The position numbers were made by a program, and so were the translations under genes. Below are positions 54,606 through 62,337 of a stretch of DNA of 64,000 bases, piece by piece. The notes under the pieces are model-generated. The model had not been told where the DNA came from. It worked only from the letters and a program-made list of their open reading frames with translations, and did no database searches. Position 1 is the stretch's first letter, and every line of letters begins with the position of its first letter. The stretch covers positions 1 through 64,000 of the forward strand of contig JAGCDO010000007.1 of assembly GCA_017651265.1 (NCBI GenBank), written 5' to 3'. The stretch is from Prevotella sp. GTDB lineage: Bacteria > Bacteroidota > Bacteroidia > Bacteroidales > Bacteroidaceae.

Positions 54606-54736
54606 CAATAATACGGTGTATAACTGGCATAATAAATGCGTTTCCGCCCGTAAAATGTGCAAAAATCACAGAATTCCCGTGAATATTCCCGTTTTATGTG
54701 CTAATATGGGGCTATTTCTGCAAAAATCGGATTTGC

Positions 54737-54789
54737 AACCGCTTGATACTTAATATTTTGGCGGTTTTTTGTCCGGTACCGAACAAAAA
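54737..54789. terminator. Terminator after the large terminase, overlapping a 24-bp palindrome
   Basis: AACCGC (54737-54742) pairs with GCGGTT (54761-54766), followed by T's to 54770. Overlapping it, 54766-54789 is a near-perfect palindrome with core CGGTACCG flanked by T- and A-runs, one mismatched pair. It may be a second, opposite terminator or a protein site. Confidence 0.6.
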
Positions 54790-54851
54790 CGTGCGGGAGT
54801 CGTCTCCACGCCCCGCTGAGTTTTCGGTTTTAGGTGCAGGGGTCTCGGCCT

Positions 54852-54904
54852 GACGGAAAATATGAGGGAAGCCGCCTGATGGGCGGCCATCCCCGTCTTC
54901 CGTC
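54852..54904. other. Nested hairpin upstream of the portal operon promoter
   Basis: GACGGAA (54852-54858) pairs with TTCCGTC (54897-54904 region), enclosing GCCGCC-TGATG-GGCGGC at 54871-54887. It ends where the -33 box begins. The rest of 54606-54940 has no gene. Confidence 0.55.
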
Positions 54905-54905
54905 C

Positions 54906-54936
54906 TTTGCCGGGCAGTCTGAAAACAGTATCTTCG
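54906..54936 (+). promoter_or_regulatory. Promoter abutting the first portal-operon gene
   Basis: TTTG at 54906-54909, 19-bp spacer, TATCTTCG at 54929-54936 (one change from consensus), then four bases and the ATG at 54941. Confidence 0.6.
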
Positions 54937-54940
54937 CGTC

Positions 54941-55258
54941 ATGGATGGGGATATCGTTATGACCGGCATCAATGCCATGCAATGGGCACGGGAGATCAGC
55001 AAGCTGCCTGACGGGTGCTTCACTGTTGCCTACTTCCCGTACTCCCGCTCAAAGGGATATGCAGGATCGGAGCTCGTGGTGAAGGAAGGCTGCAAGTATC
55101 GCAAGCAGCTGCCCGACGAACGCTTCCAGGCTGCTGCAGAGAACTACTTCCTCTTTACTGACGGAGACGGGAACCCTCGCATGTGCTGGCGCATCCTCAT
55201 CCGGTATATGGGGTTCCCACAGGATGGATACAAATTACATAAGATAGATTGGTTATGA
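54941..55258 (+). CDS. Small phage protein before the portal, unknown
   Basis: A 105-residue protein, mixed alpha/beta, no recognised family ('WAREISKLPDGCFTVAYFPYS', 'GNPRMCWRILIRYMG'). It may be a late regulator or virion protein. Its start lies four bases after the promoter box, so it is probably translated from a leaderless transcript. The stop overlaps the portal start (ATGA at 55255). Confidence 0.55.
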   Translation: MDGDIVMTGINAMQWAREISKLPDGCFTVAYFPYSRSKGYAGSELVVKEGCKYRKQLPDERFQAAAENYFLFTDGDGNPRMCWRILIRYMGFPQDGYKLHKIDWL

Positions 55259-56718
55259 AGAACGATCATTTAGAATTGCACGGCAATGCAGGGCTGTACG
55301 TCAACGACGGCAATGTGTTCTCGTTCCAGATCGGCACCGGACATCAGCTGTTCCAGCAGCCTGCTTTCGTACCTGTCAACTCGCTGCCGCAGAATGAGCA
55401 CATATTCCTCGGGCTGAACGGATATCAGGTGTGCTGCCGTGGATCCAACAACGCGCTCGTCGAGGAGGTGACGCAGGACATCAGGAACAACCGTCTCCTC
55501 CCCCGTCTGTACGACAAGGAGATCAAGATGCTGTACGGCCACGGACCCGCCGCCTTCGTGGAGACGATCAAGGACGGCAAGCTGCACAGGGAGTTCACCA
55601 CCCTTCCGGATCTACAGGACTGGCTCTCCAGCTGGGAAGAGAACGGGATGCAGTCCCTGGAAGAGTTCTGCAAGGCATGCATCAAGAATTACTACTATTT
55701 CCGCGACTTCTTCGTCAAATGGCGGTTCTCGCGCGGCAAGCGCCTCGGGTTCCTTCCCGTTGCTGGCCTGGAGTGCATGGACAACCGCTACTGCCGTCTG
55801 GCTACGACCAGACAGGACGTGGCCACCGATGTCGTCTACTATTCGGACTTCCGGCACATCGCCGTCGGGAAGTGGAACCACGGGGCAACGGCGTTCAAGA
55901 TATACCCGAGGTTCTCGCTCCAGGATCTCGACAGCTACAGGTTCGCGGCCATCAGCCATCACCGGGAACGGTCGGTGGATGAGTTCTATGGTGTCAACGA
56001 GACCCACGAAGGTGCCAAGCCGTATATCAAGGGAAGCAACGAGAATGCCAACTACATCAACTCCTTCCTGAAGAACTCGCTTGCTGCGAAGATCCACATC
56101 ATCATACCCAATGCGTGGGTCGACGCGAAGAGAAAGCAGATAACGCTTCTGTGCAACGAGAACAAGAAACGCCAGGCAGCCAGCAAGGAGCTGCTGAAGT
56201 ACAACGGTATCGATATCGGCACGGAATACCAGGAGTCGGTTCTTCTCCAGTACATGCGTGAGGAGCTGCGCAAGGTGAGCCAGTACCTCAGCGGTGCCGA
56301 CAACCAGGGAAAGGCATACAGCAGCACCTCCTTCATGGATGCATCCGGACACGAACAGCAATGGAGGATCGAGCCGGTAGACCTGAAATACAAGGAATAC
56401 GTCGATGCCCTCATCGCCTATGACAAACGAACGGAGGAAGCACTTCTCAGCAGTGTCGGACTTGATGCCGCCATCAGTGCCGTAAGCAAGGACGGAGTGA
56501 TATCGAAATCCGGATCCGATGCGTACTACAACTATCTCATATACATCATGTCGCTCACTCCGGAGGATGAGGTGTGCGCACAGCCGCTCAACCTTGCGCT
56601 GCGCGTGAACTTCCCGGAATACTGGGATAAGGGATACCGCATCGGGTTCTACCGTGAGGTCCCGCAACGACAGGAGGATATCGCACCCAAAGACCGACTA
56701 AATCAGCAACAATCATGA
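55255..56718 (+). CDS. Probable portal protein
   Basis: A 487-residue protein. The general plan fits portals: a mixed N-terminal half, then a long helical stretch ('QLLQYMREELRKVSQYLSG'-like 'LLQYMREELRKVSQYLSG', about residues 320-345), 'VDLKYKEYVDALIAYDKRTEEALLS' region and a conserved 'DAAISAVSKDGVISKSGSDA' loop. Portals form the DNA entry ring. A TTG start 6 bp upstream is less likely. Identity rests on position after the terminase and on the overall pattern. Confidence 0.6.
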   Translation: MKNDHLELHGNAGLYVNDGNVFSFQIGTGHQLFQQPAFVPVNSLPQNEHIFLGLNGYQVCCRGSNNALVEEVTQDIRNNRLLPRLYDKEIKMLYGHGPAAFVETIKDGKLHREFTTLPDLQDWLSSWEENGMQSLEEFCKACIKNYYYFRDFFVKWRFSRGKRLGFLPVAGLECMDNRYCRLATTRQDVATDVVYYSDFRHIAVGKWNHGATAFKIYPRFSLQDLDSYRFAAISHHRERSVDEFYGVNETHEGAKPYIKGSNENANYINSFLKNSLAAKIHIIIPNAWVDAKRKQITLLCNENKKRQAASKELLKYNGIDIGTEYQESVLLQYMREELRKVSQYLSGADNQGKAYSSTSFMDASGHEQQWRIEPVDLKYKEYVDALIAYDKRTEEALLSSVGLDAAISAVSKDGVISKSGSDAYYNYLIYIMSLTPEDEVCAQPLNLALRVNFPEYWDKGYRIGFYREVPQRQEDIAPKDRLNQQQS

Positions 56719-57599
56719 GCAATATTCTGACAACCCTATTCTCCGGAATGGCAGACTTCAAGGAGTATGCCCCGGGCGTGGAGACGAACAACAGCCTCAC
56801 CGACCTCATCCCAGCAGGAACGGCGGCAAAGAAAAGGGTGGATGTCATCCTTACGCCCGGCGTAACGGATGCCATCATTACGGAGAACAACAGTGACCGC
56901 ATGGACCTGCTCCGTACTGCCGTGGCCAACCTGACGTGCTGCCACCAGCTCGTGTTCGATGCCGTGAACAGGCGCAAGGACAACACCGATGTGTACCGCT
57001 ATGAACTCGAGAAGATGCAGAGGACGTATATGGACAACTACTTCAATGCCATGGACTCCATCATCCAGTCCCTCTCTTCCGTTACACCTCAAGACGGTGA
57101 CAGCACTTCTCCTCAGGCACTGTGGCGATCCTCGCGCTACTTCTCCCTGCTCAGCAGCTGCAAGGTGCCGACCTGCGAGGAATTCGACTCCATATTCCCC
57201 ATCGATCTCTCGTTCCTGTTCTTCTTCCGCATAGCCCCGCTGCAGAAGGAGTGTGTCGATGAGCGTCTGGGAATCTATTTCGACAAGGCGGACGGGAACG
57301 ATGTCGCCTTGACGATGCTGAAGCTGGCTCTTGCCAAGAAGACGATAGCCAAGTCCCTTCGCAGGTTCGATATCCTTGAGTTCCCGCCGACTATCCGCAA
57401 CCTGTTCGAGGAGAACACGGCCACCCGCAACGGCAACGACGAGTACGGACGGGCACATGCCCTCGCAGACAGACTCGACGGTGAGGCCGACGACCTGATC
57501 GGCAATGTCGACATGCTGCTGGCCGGGGATGAGAATACAGACTTCTCCACGGAGACGTCCTACAACCGACCCGACGATATCATCATCATGATGCCGTGA
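56715..57599 (+). CDS. Phage connector-type protein, DUF6712-like
   Basis: A 294-residue helical protein. The overall plan ('NILTTLFSGMADFKEYAPGV' start, 'AVANLTCCHQLVFDAVNRRK' and 'KLALAKKTIAKSLRRFDI') recalls the head-tail connector proteins found after portals in Bacteroidales phages. The family name is a tentative match. It overlaps the portal stop by 4 bp and ends 1 bp before the next gene. Confidence 0.5.
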   Translation: MSNILTTLFSGMADFKEYAPGVETNNSLTDLIPAGTAAKKRVDVILTPGVTDAIITENNSDRMDLLRTAVANLTCCHQLVFDAVNRRKDNTDVYRYELEKMQRTYMDNYFNAMDSIIQSLSSVTPQDGDSTSPQALWRSSRYFSLLSSCKVPTCEEFDSIFPIDLSFLFFFRIAPLQKECVDERLGIYFDKADGNDVALTMLKLALAKKTIAKSLRRFDILEFPPTIRNLFEENTATRNGNDEYGRAHALADRLDGEADDLIGNVDMLLAGDENTDFSTETSYNRPDDIIIMMP

Positions 57600-57600
57600 C

Positions 57601-58566
57601 ATGAAACCGATTTCGCTGACATACAGGAACACGGCCTTCGACATCCCCAACGGATGGGAGCAGCTCACACCGGAGCAATACCAGCACCTGGTGGACAATA
57701 TCCTGCTGGCCAGTCAGGGGAAACTGTCACCGGGTGAAGTGCGCATGCGGTATGTCTGCGACGTGATGGGATGGAATATCGGCAAGTTCAGGACCGAGGA
57801 CCAGCTGGAGAACCTGGTGGTACTGTCTCAGATGGTGTCGTTCATCTTTCTCATAACATATCCCAAGGACAGCGAGGCTGTTGCCAGGCTTACCGATGAA
57901 GAGTACCGCGAGGCCCGCCGTACCGATCCCTTCCATCTCAGCTTCCCACATGCCGAGGATCTGAGGAAGGAAGACTACAGGTACGAGGTGGACTGGTGCT
58001 TCTGCAAGCAGCTGGTACCGGAGGTGAGTGTTGGGAAGCGCGTCTTCACCGGATACGAGATCAATACGGGTTTCGGTATGCTTACCACCAGCCTGACGGC
58101 ACTGCAGTACATTGAGGCGAGGGCACTGCTCGGCAACGGTGCGGACACCCTTCCTCTGCTCGCCTCCATACTCTACTATCCCGGGCCGTACGACAGTGAG
58201 GATGCACACCGGAAGGCTGACCTGTTCAGCGACGTCCCGCAGAACGTCCTCGCCGCCATTGCCTACAACTTCACCGCCTTCAACAACTTCCTGATGACGA
58301 AGACCGAGTACAGCATACTCACGGAATTCACGTCCCAGCGTGCAAGGGAGATCAGTACCGATGCCGCCGATGCCCTCTACGACCTGTCTTCAGACGGCCT
58401 CGGCGACGCCCAGCACGTGGAGCGCCTCAATCTGCTCACATATCTCCGTATCCTCAGAAAGAAGACGATCGAGAGCGTACGCAGGCTCAGTGCTGCCGGG
58501 GAGGATCCGGGAAAGATCGCGAACACAACCGGTCTCGATATCACTACAATAACGAAAATCCTATGA
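57601..58566 (+). CDS. Phage morphogenesis protein, unknown
   Basis: A 321-residue protein without a recognised family. It opens with 'SLTYRNTAFDIPNGWEQLTPEQYQHL' (in pieces) and has a C-terminal helical domain ('LNLLTYLRILRKKTIESVRR') in the place of a tail or connector protein. It overlaps the next gene by 4 bp. Confidence 0.5.
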   Translation: MKPISLTYRNTAFDIPNGWEQLTPEQYQHLVDNILLASQGKLSPGEVRMRYVCDVMGWNIGKFRTEDQLENLVVLSQMVSFIFLITYPKDSEAVARLTDEEYREARRTDPFHLSFPHAEDLRKEDYRYEVDWCFCKQLVPEVSVGKRVFTGYEINTGFGMLTTSLTALQYIEARALLGNGADTLPLLASILYYPGPYDSEDAHRKADLFSDVPQNVLAAIAYNFTAFNNFLMTKTEYSILTEFTSQRAREISTDAADALYDLSSDGLGDAQHVERLNLLTYLRILRKKTIESVRRLSAAGEDPGKIANTTGLDITTITKIL

Positions 58567-59147
58567 TAAAGAAACTGTTCACCTATTTCGCTCAGTTTCC
58601 CTCCAGGGAGGGTATCCTGACAATGGCCGTCAACGGCACCAGTCCCATGCCTGAGTATGATGAGGTGCTGGCCGATATCGAGTTGCAGACTGACGAACGG
58701 CGCATAGACGGCCTCGACAACTATGCCTACGGCCAGTCGTTCGAGGAACTCCAGGCACGCATCGACAAGTGCGTCGGGTCGTTCCTGTACGCAGACTACG
58801 GGGAGTTCCAGGTGCAGACCGATGGCAGGAAGTCCCTGGAGTATGTGGAGCGGATGGCCGTCACCGTGGCCATGAAGCTCGGCAACAACGTGGATGCCAT
58901 CGAGCGCATGATAGCAAGCGACAGGACCTTGGCCATGCTTGCGGAGATCCATGCGTGGTTGATGGCCGACGTGGAGAACGGGCTGATCGACTGGGCAGAC
59001 CGCGACAGCCTTGACATGGTGGAGATCGTCCCGTTCGTGGCCAGCGAGCTGAGGAGCATAGGGTGGACCCTGATGTTCAATGCCACATCACCTGATGTAC
59101 TCGGAACGCATGAGCGTTTCCGGTCCTTTGTCAGGGAGAACTATTGA
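58563..59147 (+). CDS. Phage protein before the lysis cassette, unknown
   Basis: A 194-residue, mostly helical acidic protein with no recognised family ('YVERMAVTVAMKLGNNVDAIERM' region). It precedes the holin by 15 bp and contains the -33 box of the lysis promoter in its last codons. Confidence 0.5.
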   Translation: MIKKLFTYFAQFPSREGILTMAVNGTSPMPEYDEVLADIELQTDERRIDGLDNYAYGQSFEELQARIDKCVGSFLYADYGEFQVQTDGRKSLEYVERMAVTVAMKLGNNVDAIERMIASDRTLAMLAEIHAWLMADVENGLIDWADRDSLDMVEIVPFVASELRSIGWTLMFNATSPDVLGTHERFRSFVRENY

Positions 59148-59157
59148 CGTAATTTTG
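59127..59157 (+). promoter_or_regulatory. Lysis cassette promoter
   Basis: TTTG at 59127-59130, 19-bp spacer, TAATTTTG at 59150-59157, five bases before the holin ATG. It lies partly in the preceding gene and gives lysis its own timing. Confidence 0.65.
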
Positions 59158-59162
59158 CAGCT

Positions 59163-59612
59163 ATGAAGAGAAAGTTACTTGTATCTGTCGTATCTGTGCC
59201 CCTGTCGGTCTTGGCAGACATCGGGCGCTATTTCTACCAGGACTGGGAGTTTGCCAAGTGGATAGGTGTTGCCGTTGCCGTCGACACGTTCCTCGGTGTG
59301 TGGAAGCACATGGTGCACAAGGATGCCTCGAGCGAGACGTTCTTCAGTAAGTTCTGCAAGAAGATCGTGATCTACATCCTGCTGCTCATCCTCACCAACG
59401 TACTGCAGCATGTAACGGTCAACGGGTCGGCTGTCGGACCCACCCAGTGGATAGGCACCTACATCTGCGTCTTCATGCTGGTCAGGGAAGCCTTCTCCTG
59501 CGTCGAGAACATACAGGCAGTGTACCCGATCTTCCCCGCCTCGTTCGTGAAGCGCCTGAAAGACTTCAACGACAAGGGGGAATACAAACTGGATGAGGAG
59601 GAACCGTCATGA
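59163..59612 (+). CDS. Holin
   Basis: A 149-residue membrane protein with three or four helices (about 5-20, 32-50, 65-82, 100-115) in the style of phage holin family 4/Cph1-type holins. 'DTFLGVWKHMVHKDASSETFFSKFCKK' region is the usual charged loop. It makes the membrane lesion that lets the endolysin out. First gene of holin-endolysin-spanin; its stop overlaps the endolysin start. Confidence 0.82.
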   Translation: MKRKLLVSVVSVPLSVLADIGRYFYQDWEFAKWIGVAVAVDTFLGVWKHMVHKDASSETFFSKFCKKIVIYILLLILTNVLQHVTVNGSAVGPTQWIGTYICVFMLVREAFSCVENIQAVYPIFPASFVKRLKDFNDKGEYKLDEEEPS

Positions 59613-60157
59613 GGGTGACACGTCAGGAACTGTTGAGGATCTGTCCGGGCTATCCGCAGAGAAGGATAGATGAAGACGTGCGCGTGCTTAACGAGTGGGC
59701 GCCGCGATTCGAGATAAACACCTCTCTCAGGATGGCGCACTTCATTGCCCAGTGCGCACATGAGAGCGGTGGTTTCCAGTATGTTGCGGAGATTGCCTCC
59801 GGTGCCGCCTACGATACCGGGAAACTGGCTGCCAAGCTCGGCAACACTCCAGAGAAGGACGGTGACGGGCAGAAATACAAGGGGCGTGGGTATATCCAGA
59901 TCACAGGCAAGGCCAACTACAAGGCATACCGCGACAGCGGGTTCTGCAACGGAGATGTGGTAGCCCATCCCGAATGGCTGTCTAACTCTCCAGGCAGGAT
60001 GAAGAGTGCCATGTGGTACTGGTGGAGCCATGGCTGCAACAAACTGGCCGATGCAGACGATATCCGCACGATAACCAAGAGAATCAACGGCGGGATGAAC
60101 GGTTTTGCCGACCGGCAATACTACCTCCGCCGCGCCAAAAGAATATTCATGATATGA
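59609..60157 (+). CDS. Endolysin, glycoside hydrolase family 19-like
   Basis: A 182-residue muralytic enzyme of the chitinase/GH19 fold. 'MAHFIAQCAHESGGFQYVAE' includes the catalytic Glu52 and second acid Glu61. 'KYKGRGYIQITGKANY' is the GH19 hallmark, and 'SAMWYWWSHGCNKLAD' completes the active site. It cleaves glycan bonds in peptidoglycan during lysis. No secretion signal is present, so it depends on the holin. Confidence 0.9.
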   Translation: MRVTRQELLRICPGYPQRRIDEDVRVLNEWAPRFEINTSLRMAHFIAQCAHESGGFQYVAEIASGAAYDTGKLAAKLGNTPEKDGDGQKYKGRGYIQITGKANYKAYRDSGFCNGDVVAHPEWLSNSPGRMKSAMWYWWSHGCNKLADADDIRTITKRINGGMNGFADRQYYLRRAKRIFMI

Positions 60158-60606
60158 AGAGATCCATCTTGTCATTAGCTTTGTTGGCGGTGCTCCTCAT
60201 GACGGGCTGCAAGCCAACCGAGTACATCACCGTTCCGGAATACCACGAACGGCTGGTGCATTCACACGACACCGTGCATCAGCGCGATTCGTTCATCAGC
60301 AACACGACCACCACCATCAGGGAGGTTGACAGTGCGGCACTGGCGAAGCTTGGTATCCAGATAAGCGGGATGAAATCAGCATACCTGGTGGAGATCGACA
60401 GGCTGCGCCAGGAGATGAGCAGCCTTCAGCGGTCGAGATCCGACACGGTACTGGTTCACGACTCTGTACCTGTCATCAAGGTGGTACCTGCGAAACTCAC
60501 CGCATGGCAGCGGGCGAAGGTGAAGTTCGGAGAAATCGTACTGGCCATCCTGGCTGTCTTCGCTGCAGTTGTCGCGTTCTCCTTCTATAGACAAAGAAAG
60601 AACTGA
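60154..60606 (+). CDS. Unimolecular spanin-like lipoprotein
   Basis: A 150-residue protein with a lipobox at the N-terminus ('LLMTGCKPTE', about Cys17) and a single membrane helix at the C-terminus ('GEIVLAILAVFAAVVAFSFY', about 123-142), joined by a periplasmic rod (coiled coil about 75-105). This layout, outer membrane anchor at one end and inner membrane anchor at the other, is that of one-piece spanins that fuse the two membranes in the last step of lysis. Its ATG overlaps the endolysin stop; the longer frame from 60013 is not needed. Confidence 0.8.
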   Translation: MKRSILSLALLAVLLMTGCKPTEYITVPEYHERLVHSHDTVHQRDSFISNTTTTIREVDSAALAKLGIQISGMKSAYLVEIDRLRQEMSSLQRSRSDTVLVHDSVPVIKVVPAKLTAWQRAKVKFGEIVLAILAVFAAVVAFSFYRQRKN

Positions 60607-60612
60607 AGCGTC

Positions 60613-60864
60613 ATGATTCGATACACGCTCATCAACGGCATCACCATATACGCCTCCAGTGCCGGGGAATTCGCTCACAAACTCAGGGTGGCCAGCAAGT
60701 ACAGCAGGATCACCGATGCAACCTTCATCTCCCTGTTTGCTGAGAAGATGGAGTCATCCAAGGGCGTGGTCCTGCGGAGCACCAATGCCGGTGAGTTCCT
60801 GGCCGACTTGCTCGTCTTCGGCCTTGCCACTGCAGCCAACGTACCGTATTGCCGGTGTGTGTAG
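60613..60864 (+). CDS. Small protein, paralogue of the one after the amidoligase
   Basis: An 83-residue protein. 'YTLINGITIYASSAGEFAHKL', '.FISLFAEKME', 'VVLRSTNAGEFLADLLVFG' aligns with 61934-62164 ('YRIKGGDTIVAATPQEFVREL', 'YMERFAIRLE', 'YRIRTDTPETFLGDLIEHG'). No named family is recognised. The two copies flank the amidoligase gene, so they may be its substrates or partners; that is a guess. Confidence 0.6.
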   Translation: MIRYTLINGITIYASSAGEFAHKLRVASKYSRITDATFISLFAEKMESSKGVVLRSTNAGEFLADLLVFGLATAANVPYCRCV

Positions 60865-60931
60865 ATCTGCAATTTAGTTTTTTAATCACTAGCTAAACTA
60901 TTCTAAACCGCTGATAATAAACCCTTTATAA

Positions 60932-60963
60932 CTTGCGTGTCTTGTATTATTGTGTTATCTTTG
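60932..60963 (+). promoter_or_regulatory. Amidoligase promoter
   Basis: CTTG at 60932-60935, 20-bp spacer, TATCTTTG at 60956-60963, 41 bp before the ATG at 61005. Confidence 0.6.
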
Positions 60964-61004
60964 CTTCTGTAAAAAGGAACAATAACAATTAAAAACAAGC
61001 AGTT

Positions 61005-61937
61005 ATGAACGAGCAAATTCAACAGATTCTGAACTCAGCCGGCACCAAGACGGCAAAGATCCAGCAGCTTCTCAGCCTCGGCCTTACACGCCGCCAGGTG
61101 GCCGACCTTGTAACAAACGGAAACTACGGTTTCGTACAGAACGTCTACGCGAGGATGATGCGCGAGGCCGTTGCCGCTGCAGAGACAGTCATTCCCGAAC
61201 TGGACTATACCTTCAACCGCAACTTCGGCATCGAGATCGAGGCCTACAACTGCACGAGGGAGAAGCTGGCCTCGGAGCTCCGACAGGCTGGAATCAGCGT
61301 GGCGGTAGAGGGCTACAACCACAACGACTACCGCGACCACTGGAAGCTGGTCACCGACGGAAGCCTCACGGGAACACAGACCTTCGAACTGGTGAGCCCC
61401 ATCCTCCACGGGGAGCAGGGACTTGAGGAACTGGAGAAGGTGTGCTGGGTGCTTGACCTCTGCAACGTAAAGGTGAACGAGAGCTGCGGGCTCCACATCC
61501 ACATGGATGCTGCTGACTTCGATATCCAGACTTGGCGCAACCTGGCCATCACTTACAAGAGGCTGGAGGGTATCATCGACGGGTTCATGCCGCGCTCACG
61601 CCGCAACAACCGCTACTGCAAGACGCTTTCAGGCATCAGCGAGGACTCCATCCGCAGGGCACGGACGATTACAGACCTGCGCAGGGTCTTCCGCAACGAC
61701 CGCTACCACAAGGTGAACCTCGAGTCATACGTAAGGCACCAGACGGTGGAGTTCCGCCAGCACGGAGGAACGACGAACTTCACAAAAATGTCCGCTTGGG
61801 TTCATTTTCTCGAAAAAATGATTACCTTTGCACAGCAGGGGCTGGTGCACCAGCGCACGACGCTTTCGGGCATCCCCTTCCTTACGGACAGCGAAAAACT
61901 GTATTTCAAGATAAGAACAAGAAAGCTGACAGCATGA
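61005..61937 (+). CDS. Amidoligase-family (COOH-NH2 ligase) protein
   Basis: A 310-residue protein of the putative amidoligase family (ATP-dependent carboxylate-amine ligases related to glutamine synthetase). Motifs in order: 'FGIEIEA' (74-80), 'HWKLVTDGS' (112-120), 'ELVSPIL' (128-134), 'CGLHIHMD' (161-168) and 'YVRHQTVEFRQHGGT' near 255-270, which supply metal and ATP contacts. Residues 1-60 are an added helical region. The reaction partners are unknown; peptide tagging or wall modification have been proposed for the family. Stop overlaps the next start. Confidence 0.82.
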   Translation: MNEQIQQILNSAGTKTAKIQQLLSLGLTRRQVADLVTNGNYGFVQNVYARMMREAVAAAETVIPELDYTFNRNFGIEIEAYNCTREKLASELRQAGISVAVEGYNHNDYRDHWKLVTDGSLTGTQTFELVSPILHGEQGLEELEKVCWVLDLCNVKVNESCGLHIHMDAADFDIQTWRNLAITYKRLEGIIDGFMPRSRRNNRYCKTLSGISEDSIRRARTITDLRRVFRNDRYHKVNLESYVRHQTVEFRQHGGTTNFTKMSAWVHFLEKMITFAQQGLVHQRTTLSGIPFLTDSEKLYFKIRTRKLTA

Positions 61938-62164
61938 AAAGAACCTACAGAATCAAGGGCGGTGACACCATAGTCGCCGCCACTCCACAGGAGTTTGTCC
62001 GGGAACTGCATGAGGGGTCGCGCTTCGACTTCGGCGGTACCGACACTGAATACATGGAACGCTTCGCCATCCGGCTGGAGCAGCTCGAGGGCTACAGGAT
62101 ACGAACGGACACTCCGGAAACGTTCCTGGGCGATCTGATCGAGCACGGATTCGTCGAGACCTGA
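61934..62164 (+). CDS. Small protein coupled to the amidoligase
   Basis: A 76-residue protein, similar in layout to the protein at 60613-60864 (see there). ATG 61934 overlaps the amidoligase stop codon (ATGA), so the two are translated together. Its stop lies in the first 20-bp tandem repeat. Not in a named family. Confidence 0.6.
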   Translation: MKRTYRIKGGDTIVAATPQEFVRELHEGSRFDFGGTDTEYMERFAIRLEQLEGYRIRTDTPETFLGDLIEHGFVET

Positions 62165-62222
62165 CATGTATTGTTATTGTTCGACATGTATCGTTATTGT
62201 TCGACATGTATCGTTATTGTTC
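62163..62222. repeat. Tandem repeat, 3 x 20 bp
   Basis: Three 20-bp units (62163-62182, 62183-62202, 62203-62222) start GACATGTAT and end TTATTGTTC; units 2 and 3 are identical and unit 1 differs at one base. Each holds the palindrome ACATGT. They overlap the stop of the small gene and precede a terminator. Confidence 0.85.
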
Positions 62223-62226
62223 CTTG

Positions 62227-62253
62227 AGGGATGCCAGCCGGGCGTCCCTTTTT
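62227..62253 (+). terminator. Terminator after the amidoligase operon
   Basis: AGGGATGCC pairs with GGCGTCCCT (one T-G pair) around AGCCG, followed by five T's. Confidence 0.85.
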
Positions 62254-62269
62254 CTTTGCATTCGTTTTT

Positions 62270-62314
62270 CCCGAAATCTCTTGGAGGTTACGGGATTTTT
62301 TCATACCTTTGCCA
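62270..62314 (+). promoter_or_regulatory. Terminator-promoter module, copy 1
   Basis: CCCG (62270) pairs with CGGG (62291-62294) with further inner pairs (AATCTC/GAGGTT) and is followed by six T's, a terminator. Inside the loop CTTG (62280-62283) lies 20 bp before TACCTTTG (62304-62311), a promoter driving the exonuclease gene. The 45 bp recur exactly at 63493-63537. Confidence 0.7.
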
Positions 62315-62337
62315 CAGACATAAATAATTCTGCAAAC

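Noticed and set aside
55612-56667. 351-aa open frame opposite the portal gene
   Set aside because: The plus-strand portal candidate overlaps neighbours by ATGA coupling; this frame has no start context or motif.
61823-61830. TACCTTTG inside the amidoligase gene as a promoter
   Set aside because: No matching -33 element at 19-21 bp and the next gene is ATGA-coupled to the amidoligase.
62163-62222. Tandem repeats as a CRISPR array
   Set aside because: Units abut without spacers, and no cas gene is nearby.
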